From: Marinifilum fragile JCM 15579
GTDB taxonomy: Bacteria > Bacteroidota > Bacteroidia > Bacteroidales > Marinifilaceae
Length of the DNA stretch: 64,000 nucleotides
Direction: 5' to 3'
Assembly: GCF_001310955.1 (NCBI RefSeq)
Contig: NZ_BAZX01000008.1
Location: 62,001-126,000 of the forward strand
Below the pieces are notes generated by a model. It did not search any database. It saw nothing but the letters and a program-made list of their open reading frames with translations, and had not been told where the DNA came from. Shown here piece by piece: positions 54,550 to 62,321 of the stretch; position 1 is the first letter of the stretch; every line of letters starts with the position of its first letter. The position numbers were made by a program, and so were the translations under genes.

Positions 54550-56034
54550 ATGAAAAAAATAAAATATAGCATTGCAGTTCTAGGGGCTTTTGTTTTAGCC
54601 GTAAACATATTGGTTTCCTGTTCGGATGATTTTGCACAGGAAGCACCCAAATACTCTATTGATTCTGAGAATTTTTTCAACTCAGAACAGGACTATTATA
54701 ATGGTTTGGTAGGAGTTTATGATGCATTACAATATACCTATGTAAATGTAATCTTAGGCGAAATAGCATCAGATAATACATTGTGTGGTGGAGAAAGTGC
54801 TACAGATGTTGTTGGATGGCAACAAATTGACGATATGATTCATACTCCGGTAAATAGCAATTTACATGATGTGTGGAATTGGATGTTTGCAGGGGTTCAG
54901 AGAGCCAACTACTTTATGGAGTTTAAAGACAAAATCGATTTTGATGGAAGATTATCGATGATTGGAGAAGTACAATTCCTAAGAGCTTATTACTATTTTG
55001 AATTGGTAAAATGGTTTGGTCCTGTGCCTTTGAAAATAGATGAGCGTTTTGCTTTAGGAGATGAGACTTCAATTCCTCGATCACCAGTAAAAGATGTATA
55101 TGCGCAAATTGAAAGAGATTTAATTGATGCAATTGATGTATTGCCAGATGTGCCGGAACAAACAGGAAGAGTAACAAGAGGCGCAGCCCGAGCATTACTT
55201 GGGAAAGTATATTTATTTCAGGAAAAATTTAGTGAGGCGACAAATGTTTTGGATCAGGTAATCACAAGTTCAAATTATTCTCTTGTTGAAGATTATGATG
55301 AAATTTTCGAAATGGCTGGCGAAAATGGTGTTGAGTCTGTATTCGAAATTCAATATACAGATGTTGAGGGTGCTGGATTTGGATGTTTGCAATGTAGCGA
55401 AGGTAATGTTGCAGTAGGTTTTAGTGGCGTAAGAGGTTACGATGGACCTTTGTTTTCTTCAGGATTTAGTTTTAATGTGCCAACTCAGGAAGCAGTAGAT
55501 CAGTTTGAACCAGGAGATCTTCGCAAAGATGTCACAATATTAGATATCGTTGCTTGGGCAGAAAGTAAGGGTGCAACTTATACTACAGGATTTGAGCACA
55601 CTGGATATTTTAATAGAAAGTACTTACCAAGAAAAAGAAGAGCGGAAGCTCAAGGAGATTTGAATCTAACCAATCCGAATAATTATAGAGCAATTCGTTA
55701 TGCAGATGTGTTGCTTATGGCAGCAGAAGCATATAACCGTGGAGGTATTTCAGATACAAAAGCACAAGAATACATTTCAGAAGTAAGAAGAAGAGCTTTT
55801 GGTGATACAAATCACGATGTAACCTTAACAGGTGCAGCTTTAACCGATGCGATTTATCATGAAAGAAGAGTGGAATTAATGGGTGAAGGACATCATTTCT
55901 TTGATCTTGTAAGAACAGGAAGAGCAGCTGATGAAATTGAAGGTTTCGTAGCTGGCAAACATGAAGTATTCCCTATTCCTCTTGAAGAAATTCAATTCTC
56001 AAATGGCAATTGGTCACAAAATCCTAATTACTAA
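54550..56034 (+). CDS. SusD-like surface glycan-binding lipoprotein
   Basis: A 494-residue lipoprotein (lipobox NILVSC) of the RagB/SusD family. The N-terminal SusD-like part has NSEQDYYNGLVGVYDALQYT, the middle TRGAARALLGKVYLFQEKF (TPR). The C-terminal part has NPNNYRAIRYADVLLMAAEA and the closing ERRVELMGEGHHFFDLVRTG, all standard. It lids the SusC channel and captures oligosaccharide. Length is typical. Confidence 0.95.
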   Translation: MKKIKYSIAVLGAFVLAVNILVSCSDDFAQEAPKYSIDSENFFNSEQDYYNGLVGVYDALQYTYVNVILGEIASDNTLCGGESATDVVGWQQIDDMIHTPVNSNLHDVWNWMFAGVQRANYFMEFKDKIDFDGRLSMIGEVQFLRAYYYFELVKWFGPVPLKIDERFALGDETSIPRSPVKDVYAQIERDLIDAIDVLPDVPEQTGRVTRGAARALLGKVYLFQEKFSEATNVLDQVITSSNYSLVEDYDEIFEMAGENGVESVFEIQYTDVEGAGFGCLQCSEGNVAVGFSGVRGYDGPLFSSGFSFNVPTQEAVDQFEPGDLRKDVTILDIVAWAESKGATYTTGFEHTGYFNRKYLPRKRRAEAQGDLNLTNPNNYRAIRYADVLLMAAEAYNRGGISDTKAQEYISEVRRRAFGDTNHDVTLTGAALTDAIYHERRVELMGEGHHFFDLVRTGRAADEIEGFVAGKHEVFPIPLEEIQFSNGNWSQNPNY

Positions 56035-56049
56035 ACAAGATTATTCGAT

Positions 56050-58122
56050 ATGAAAATATTAACTAAAATAAGCGCATTTATTTTCATCCTAGGTGTCTTT
56101 TTTGCCTGTGAAACAGATGAAGATAACTTGTATTCGTTAGATTATATAGGTGCTCCTACTAATGTGGAAGCAGTATTCGATATCACACAAGATAATTCAG
56201 GTCTTGTGAGTATTTCCCCTAATGCTGAGGGAGCTCAGCAATTTACCATTGATTTTGGCGATGGTTCTGAAACAGAAATCTATAAGCCAGGAGAGATTGC
56301 TGAACATGTATATACTGAAGGAGTTTATTCGGTAAAAATTATTGCCGTAAGCATAAATGGTAAAGCAACAGAATTAGTACAGGAATTAAATGTAACATTT
56401 AAAGCACCTGAAAATTTAGAGGTGAACATTACAAATAATACTCAAAATCCAAGAATCGTAAGCGTAACAGCTACAGCGGATTTTGCAACCGTTTTTGAAG
56501 TTTATTTTGGTGATGTAGAAGATGAAGAGCCAACGATGTTAATGCCAGGAGAGACAGTTTCTCATACTTACGAAGCTCCTGGTGATTATGATGTTAGAAT
56601 TGTTGCGAAAAGTGCTGGAGCAGCAACTGCAGAATATACCGAAACGGTAAATGTACCTGAGGCTGCTGATCCGATTAATTTGCCTATTGATTTTGAATCG
56701 TTCACGATCAATTATGCATTTGAAAACTTTGGAGGTACAACTTCATCTGTAATCGATAATCCTGATGCATCAGGAATCAACACTAGTGCTAAAGTTGCTC
56801 AAAGTAATAAGTCTGCCGGAGCAGAAATATGGGCAGGTTCATTCCTTACTCTTGAGAATCCTATTGATTTTTCAAACAATACAGAGTTTAGAGTTAAGGT
56901 TTGGTCGCCAAAAGCAGGTGCAACAGTAAAGCTAAAAGTTGAAAATTTAACCGATGGTAATATTGGTTATGAGGTTGATGCAACAACTACTGTTGCAAAT
57001 GCATGGGAAGAATTAACTTATGATTTTTCAGCAATCGATCAAGCAAATGAATATCAGAAAGTCGTAATTTTCTTCGACTTCGGAAATAATGGAGATGACT
57101 CAAATTATTATTTTGATGATATCAAGCTTGTTAGCGCAGCTGTTGATGGCGGATTAGCAGGTGTATGGAAAATGGCTCCTGAAGCTGGAGCACTTGGAGT
57201 TGGTCCTGGATTGGGTGATACATCATGGTGGTCGAGTACAGCAGATGATGTTACTACCAGAGCATGTTTCTTCGATGATACTTATGAGTTTGGAGCGGAT
57301 GGTTCATTTAGAAATGTATTAGGAAGTGATACTTGGGTTGAAGATTGGCAAGGTGGATCTAATGCATGTGGAACTCCCGTAGCACCTCACGATGGTTCAA
57401 ATGCAGCAACTTTTACCTATGATAAAGTTGCAGGAACAATAACACTTGAGGGTATTGGAGCTTATTTGGGAATTCCTAAAGCATATAATGGTGGAGAATT
57501 GGCAAATCCAGCAGATGCACCTGCATCGATTACCTACGATGTTACTTTATCAGAAAATAATACTGTAATGGATATTGATATTGAAATTGCAGGTGGTGCA
57601 TATTGGCATTTTAAAATGGTAAAAGCAGGAGAGGTGTCTTCCCCGGTAGCAGGAACCTGGAGCTTGGCTCAAGAGGCCGGAGCTCTTGGAGTTGGTCCTG
57701 CATTAGATGATACTTCGTGGTGGTCGAGTACAGCCGATGATATTACTGCCAGAGCATGTCTATTTGATGATACTTATGTATTTGGTGCTGATGGTTCATT
57801 CCAGAATGTTTTAGGTAGTGATACCTGGGTTGAAGACTGGCAAGGTGGATCTAACTCATGTGCAGCTCCTGTTACACCTCATGATGGTTCAAACGCAGCT
57901 ACTTATTCATACGATGCTGGAGCAGGCACAATAACACTTGAAGGTGTTGGAGCTTATCTGGGAATTCCTAAAGCATATAATGGTGGAGAATTGGCAAATC
58001 CAGCAGATGCACCTGCATCAATCATATATGATGTTACATTATCTGAAAATAATACTGTAATGGTAATTGATATTGAAATTTCAGGTGGTGCATGGTGGAA
58101 ATTCAAGCTTGTGAAAAACTAA
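56050..58122 (+). CDS. PKD-domain surface glycan-binding lipoprotein with a duplicated C-terminal domain
   Basis: A 690-residue lipoprotein (lipobox GVFFAC) without a catalytic domain. Two PKD-like Ig domains (about 35-120 and 125-205) are followed by a beta-sandwich resembling a carbohydrate-binding module (about 215-360, with FDFGNNGDDSNYYFDDIKLV). Two nearly identical copies of a roughly 160-residue domain end it (about 370-530 and 535-690), each with SWWSSTADD, GSDTWVEDWQGGSN and AYLGIPKAYNGGELANPADA. A related domain occurs in the neighbouring GH16 lipoprotein. It fills the SusE/SGBP position after SusD, so it probably holds laminarin at the cell surface. Confidence 0.88.
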   Translation: MKILTKISAFIFILGVFFACETDEDNLYSLDYIGAPTNVEAVFDITQDNSGLVSISPNAEGAQQFTIDFGDGSETEIYKPGEIAEHVYTEGVYSVKIIAVSINGKATELVQELNVTFKAPENLEVNITNNTQNPRIVSVTATADFATVFEVYFGDVEDEEPTMLMPGETVSHTYEAPGDYDVRIVAKSAGAATAEYTETVNVPEAADPINLPIDFESFTINYAFENFGGTTSSVIDNPDASGINTSAKVAQSNKSAGAEIWAGSFLTLENPIDFSNNTEFRVKVWSPKAGATVKLKVENLTDGNIGYEVDATTTVANAWEELTYDFSAIDQANEYQKVVIFFDFGNNGDDSNYYFDDIKLVSAAVDGGLAGVWKMAPEAGALGVGPGLGDTSWWSSTADDVTTRACFFDDTYEFGADGSFRNVLGSDTWVEDWQGGSNACGTPVAPHDGSNAATFTYDKVAGTITLEGIGAYLGIPKAYNGGELANPADAPASITYDVTLSENNTVMDIDIEIAGGAYWHFKMVKAGEVSSPVAGTWSLAQEAGALGVGPALDDTSWWSSTADDITARACLFDDTYVFGADGSFQNVLGSDTWVEDWQGGSNSCAAPVTPHDGSNAATYSYDAGAGTITLEGVGAYLGIPKAYNGGELANPADAPASIIYDVTLSENNTVMVIDIEISGGAWWKFKLVKN
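57163..58119 (+). repeat. Internal tandem duplication in the surface glycan-binding gene
   Basis: Two copies of about 480 bp (57163-57640 and 57650-58119) encode the repeated C-terminal domains. The 3' parts (57469-57530 and 57959-58020) are nearly identical at the DNA level, with the first part more diverged. That pattern suggests a recent duplication or gene conversion. Confidence 0.8.
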
Positions 58123-58134
58123 AAACAATAAACG

Positions 58135-59766
58135 ATGAAGAAACTAAATATATTAGTAATATTATTTTCAAGCCTGTTGTTTTTTGCAGGCTGCGAAGAG
58201 GAGTATAGCTTAGGTGAAATTACTACGCCATCCAATTTAAGTGTTAGTTTTGAGCTTGTTGGACAAGATGAGGCTAATCCTTTCGGAGATGGAACAGGAT
58301 TTGTGAATTTCACAGCTACAGCTGAAAATGAAATAAACTACACCTATATTTTTGGAGATGGAACAAATAATGAAGTTTCTGCCGATGGAAATATGATGCA
58401 CCGTTTCTCTCTTCCGGGAGTTAAAACCTACAATGTAACAGTTTTAGCTGTTGGAACTGGTGGTGTTACAACCAGTAAGTCGATTCAGGTTGAAGTATTC
58501 AGTAGCTTCAGTGATGAAGAAGCTATTGCATTCTTAACAGGAGGAAGCTCTAAAAAATGGTATTGGGCAGCCGATCAACCAGCACATACAGGACTAGGAC
58601 CAAATTTTGTGGATGGAACAAATCATACATTTGCGCAATGGTATGCTGCTGCACCATTCGAAAAAACATGTATGTATGATGCAGAATTTGTATTTACTCA
58701 AACTGACGGTGGTGTAAGCTTTGAACAAACAGCAGGATCAGCATTCATTCCTGGGACATATGCAGGTAAGATAGGAGTTGAAGGTGATGTTTGTCATGGT
58801 GAAGATGTATTGCCAAGTTTATATGGAGTGAAGAATGTAACTTTTGCACCTGCAAATTCAATTGCAACTGAAGATGGTGGTTATAGAGGAACGAGCTTTA
58901 CGATTTCAGATGACGGTTTTATGTGTTGGTATGCTGGTACGAGTACTTATGAAATCATTGAGATTACAGATAATATTCTAAGAGTACGTGTTGAGGAAGA
59001 TGACACTTTTGCATGGTACCATATCTTTACATCAACAAAACCAAGTGAATCAGCTGGTGAAATTGATGTGGAATATACCAATTTGGTTTGGTCGGATGAG
59101 TTTGATACCGATGGAGCTCCTGATGCTGCAAAATGGGATTACGATCTTGGTGCAGGAGGTTGGGGGAATAATGAATCTCAAACCTATACCAACGATGCAG
59201 CTAATGTTAGCATTTCTAATGGAATATTAAAAATAACGGCAAAAGCTGATGGTGGATCTTATACTTCAGCCCGTTTGAAAACTCAAGATAAATTTGAATT
59301 TACTTACGGAAGGGTTGATGTTCGAGCTAAACTTCCAACGGGAGGTGGTACATGGCCGGCAATTTGGATGTTGGGAGCAAATTTTCCTGATGCAGGATGG
59401 CCTGCGTGTGGAGAGATTGACATTATGGAAGGAATTGGAAACAATCCTGGACATATCCAATGTGCATTGCATACACCATCAAGTTCGGGAGCAACCGAAA
59501 ATATGGAATCTACAACTGTTGCTGATGCTTCTGAGGAATTTCATGTGTATTCTGTAAACTGGTCAGAAAATCAGATTACATTCCTGATTGACGATGAGGT
59601 TTATTATACCTATGCACCGGAAGATAAAAATGCTGACAATTGGCCATACAATGCTGATCAATTCCTGATAATGAATGTGGCTATGGGTGGTTCACTTGGA
59701 GGTACTATTGATCCGGCATTTATTGAATCATCTATGGAGATTGATTACGTAAGAGTATATCAATAA
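58135..59766 (+). CDS. GH16 laminarinase-type lipoprotein with PKD and accessory domain
   Basis: A 543-residue surface lipoprotein (lipobox LLFFAGC). A PKD-like domain (about 30-120) is followed by an accessory domain (about 125-305) that resembles the repeated domain of the preceding glycan-binding protein (KWYWAADQPAHTGLG, EKTCMYDAEFVFTQTDGGVS). The GH16 jelly roll (about 315-543) carries the active site GEIDIMEGIG with nucleophile Glu427, Asp429 and acid/base Glu432. Such enzymes cut beta-1,3- or beta-1,3/1,4-glucans internally. Position after the SusCD genes suits a surface endoglucanase. Confidence 0.92.
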   Translation: MKKLNILVILFSSLLFFAGCEEEYSLGEITTPSNLSVSFELVGQDEANPFGDGTGFVNFTATAENEINYTYIFGDGTNNEVSADGNMMHRFSLPGVKTYNVTVLAVGTGGVTTSKSIQVEVFSSFSDEEAIAFLTGGSSKKWYWAADQPAHTGLGPNFVDGTNHTFAQWYAAAPFEKTCMYDAEFVFTQTDGGVSFEQTAGSAFIPGTYAGKIGVEGDVCHGEDVLPSLYGVKNVTFAPANSIATEDGGYRGTSFTISDDGFMCWYAGTSTYEIIEITDNILRVRVEEDDTFAWYHIFTSTKPSESAGEIDVEYTNLVWSDEFDTDGAPDAAKWDYDLGAGGWGNNESQTYTNDAANVSISNGILKITAKADGGSYTSARLKTQDKFEFTYGRVDVRAKLPTGGGTWPAIWMLGANFPDAGWPACGEIDIMEGIGNNPGHIQCALHTPSSSGATENMESTTVADASEEFHVYSVNWSENQITFLIDDEVYYTYAPEDKNADNWPYNADQFLIMNVAMGGSLGGTIDPAFIESSMEIDYVRVYQ

Positions 59767-59776
59767 TTTTAAAATA

Positions 59777-59812
59777 TTATAGGCTGTTCCTGTTTATTTG
59801 AACAGCCTATAA
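59777..59812 (+). terminator. Hairpin between the two GH16 genes
   Basis: TTATAGGCTGTTC (59777-59789) and GAACAGCCTATAA (59800-59812) form a perfect 13-bp stem over 10 nt. No clear T-run follows on the plus strand, so partial termination or an RNA-processing site within the PUL transcript is likelier than full stop. Confidence 0.55.
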
Positions 59813-59843
59813 ATACTTAATCATTAAGCTAAATCTTTACATT

Positions 59844-60674
59844 ATGAGATCAACAGCTTGTTTGATAATGGGTATATTCTGTCTTCTTTTTTCTTCATGC
59901 AATTCTAATAAAAAAGATAAATCCAAGCAAAACACTGCTTCAAAAGAGTATCAATTGGTTTGGTCTGATGAATTCGATTACACAGGATTACCTGACTCAA
60001 CAAAATGGGTATACGATACGGAAGGAAACAGTCAGGGATGGGGCAATAACGAATTGCAACAGTACACTCAAGGCAGGAAAGAAAATGCCTGGGTCGAGAA
60101 TGGAGTACTTCATATTACTGCATGTAAAGAAAGTATAGAAGGAAAAGAATATACCTCCGCAAGGTTGAATTCAAAATCGGACTGGTTGTATGGAAGAATT
60201 GAAGTGAGAGCTAAGCTACCTGATGGTAGAGGTACCTGGCCCGCCATTTGGATGATGCCTGGAGATTGGTCTTTCGAAGATGGAAACTGGCCGGAGATTG
60301 GCGAGATAGATATCATGGAACATGTTGGCCACAATGCAGGAGTAATTCATGCATCTGCTCACTCAAAAGATTATCAGTGGCAAAAAGGAACGCAGCAAAC
60401 TGCAATTATAAAAATTCCTGATGCGACTGAAAAGTTTCACTCTTACATACTGGAATGGTCCGAAGATATCATGAAATGTTATGTAGATGATCAATTGTTT
60501 TTTGAGTACAAAAATGAAGGCTTGGGAGAATCGAAATGGCCTTACACCAAACCATTTTACTTGATTTTAAATGTTGCAGTTGGTGGTGCATGGGGAAGTG
60601 TAGAAGGAATTGACAAGGAAGCATTTCCACAAACAATGGAAATTGACTTTGTAAGAATTTATCAAAAGAAATAA
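59844..60674 (+). CDS. GH16 beta-glucanase (laminarinase type), single domain
   Basis: A 276-residue lipoprotein (lipobox LLFSSC) that consists of one GH16 domain (about 35-276). EIGEIDIMEHVGHNAGVIHA carries Glu154, Asp156 and Glu159, the catalytic trio. WSDEFDYTGLPDSTKWVY and GTWPAIWMMPGDWSFEDGN are conserved GH16 strands. It lacks the PKD/accessory domains of the previous enzyme and may act on shorter products in the periplasm or at the surface. It lies 3 bp before the MFS gene, indicating one operon. Confidence 0.93.
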   Translation: MRSTACLIMGIFCLLFSSCNSNKKDKSKQNTASKEYQLVWSDEFDYTGLPDSTKWVYDTEGNSQGWGNNELQQYTQGRKENAWVENGVLHITACKESIEGKEYTSARLNSKSDWLYGRIEVRAKLPDGRGTWPAIWMMPGDWSFEDGNWPEIGEIDIMEHVGHNAGVIHASAHSKDYQWQKGTQQTAIIKIPDATEKFHSYILEWSEDIMKCYVDDQLFFEYKNEGLGESKWPYTKPFYLILNVAVGGAWGSVEGIDKEAFPQTMEIDFVRIYQKK

Positions 60675-60676
60675 TC

Positions 60677-62233
60677 ATGAACTTAAAATATAGTGCTGCT
60701 GTTTCTTTAATTGTTGCCTTAGGAGGATTTCTAATGGGATTTGATGCGTCGGTGATTTCAGGCGTTATAAAATTTATTGAACCTCAGTTCGATCTTAGCA
60801 AAATTCAGTTGGGTTGGGCTGTGAGCTGTTTGACTCTTACTGCAACATTGGCTATGATGTTAGCTGGCCCTGTTAGTGATAGGTTTGGAAGAAGAACAGT
60901 GTTGAAATTCGCAGCAGCATTATATTTTATTTCAGCTTTAGGATCAGCCATAGCCCCTAATTTTTTTATGTTGGTTTTGGCAAGAATGATAGGAGGAATT
61001 GGAGTTGGCGCATCGCTGATTATTGCTCCTATGTACATTGCCGAAATCGCCCCTCCACAACTTAGGGGTACTATGGTGTCCTTTAATCAACTGAATATTG
61101 TACTGGGAATATCGGTTGCCTTTTTTACCAATTACCTGATTTTGCAAATGGGAAAATCAAGTGCAAACTGGGCCACATGGCTTCAGTTCGACGCATACAA
61201 TTGGAGATGGATGCTGGGACTGGAAGCGATTCCTGCCTTGCTCTATTTTTTTCTCTTGTTTTTTGTGCCAAGAAGTCCACGATGGTTAGCTATGAACGGA
61301 TTGGATGATGAAGCTCTTGATGTGATGAAAAAGGCATTAGGTGAATCTGAGGCAAAGGAACAGTTGGTACATATTGCGCGAAGCATCAAATCATCAAAGA
61401 ATAAGGAACGAATTTCAGTAAAGGAGTTATTTAAACCATCATTAAAGTTGGTGTTGCTAATTGGTATCGTGATTGCTATTACACAACAAATAACAGGAAT
61501 CAACTCAGTGTTCTTTTATGCTCCAATGATATTTGAACAGACAGGTATTGGAACCGATGCTTCATTCTCACAAGCCATTCTGGTGGGATTAACCAATCTT
61601 GTATTTACTCTTTTTGCCATTTGGTTGATAGACAGAGTAGGTAGAAAACCACTTTTGGTTTTTGGTTTATTTGGAATTGTTGTCTCCATGTTTGTGTTAT
61701 CAGCAAGCTTTGGAAATGCAACCTACCAGTTGAGTAAGAAGAGTATATCTGAATTTTCAGGTTTTGTGGAACCTTCCCAATTAAAAGAAACTGAAAATGT
61801 TGTATTCGAAAGTGATATTGAATTCAATAATGCATTATTGAGTAGTATTGGTGAACAGACATTTAAAGAACATCAATCAGAATTTATTGCAAAAGCAATC
61901 AGCATCAACCCTTGGCTGGTATTGGCAGGGATTATTGGCTTTGTTGCATCCTTTGCGATTTCTATAGGACCAGTTATGTGGGTCTTGTTTTCAGAACTTT
62001 TCCCAAATCGAGTAAGAGGATTAGCCATCTCATTTGTTGGACTAATCAATTCGGGGATAAGTTTCATTGTACAGCTGGCTTTCCCGTGGGAACAGATGAA
62101 CCTGGGAAATGCTACTACCTTTTTAATATATGGAATATTTGGCGCATTAGGACTTGTGTTTGTGATTGTAATGTTGCCTGAAACCAAGGGAAAATCTCTT
62201 GAAGAATTAGAAGTAATTCTGATTAAAGAATAG
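60677..62233 (+). CDS. Sugar-porter MFS transporter
   Basis: A 518-residue inner-membrane transporter with 12 TM helices. GFLMGFDASVISGVIKF, GPVSDRFGRRT (motif A), ARMIGGIGVGASLIIAPMYI, QQITGINSVFFYAPMIFE, and LPETKGKSLEEL are the sugar-porter signatures. An extra loop of about 70 residues (about 355-425, including SISEFSGFVEPSQLKETEN) between TM9 and TM10 is unusual and seen only in some Bacteroidota members. It should take glucose or short gluco-oligosaccharides into the cytoplasm. Its start codon begins 3 bp past the GH16 stop, so the genes are coupled. Confidence 0.92.
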   Translation: MNLKYSAAVSLIVALGGFLMGFDASVISGVIKFIEPQFDLSKIQLGWAVSCLTLTATLAMMLAGPVSDRFGRRTVLKFAAALYFISALGSAIAPNFFMLVLARMIGGIGVGASLIIAPMYIAEIAPPQLRGTMVSFNQLNIVLGISVAFFTNYLILQMGKSSANWATWLQFDAYNWRWMLGLEAIPALLYFFLLFFVPRSPRWLAMNGLDDEALDVMKKALGESEAKEQLVHIARSIKSSKNKERISVKELFKPSLKLVLLIGIVIAITQQITGINSVFFYAPMIFEQTGIGTDASFSQAILVGLTNLVFTLFAIWLIDRVGRKPLLVFGLFGIVVSMFVLSASFGNATYQLSKKSISEFSGFVEPSQLKETENVVFESDIEFNNALLSSIGEQTFKEHQSEFIAKAISINPWLVLAGIIGFVASFAISIGPVMWVLFSELFPNRVRGLAISFVGLINSGISFIVQLAFPWEQMNLGNATTFLIYGIFGALGLVFVIVMLPETKGKSLEELEVILIKE

Positions 62234-62321
62234 GAACAGATCGAATCCTTTAAGGATTAATAATATAAAACTCAGAAGTTTTTTGTTGAAAGAAATTGAA
62301 GTTGAATCTAGTTAGATTAAA

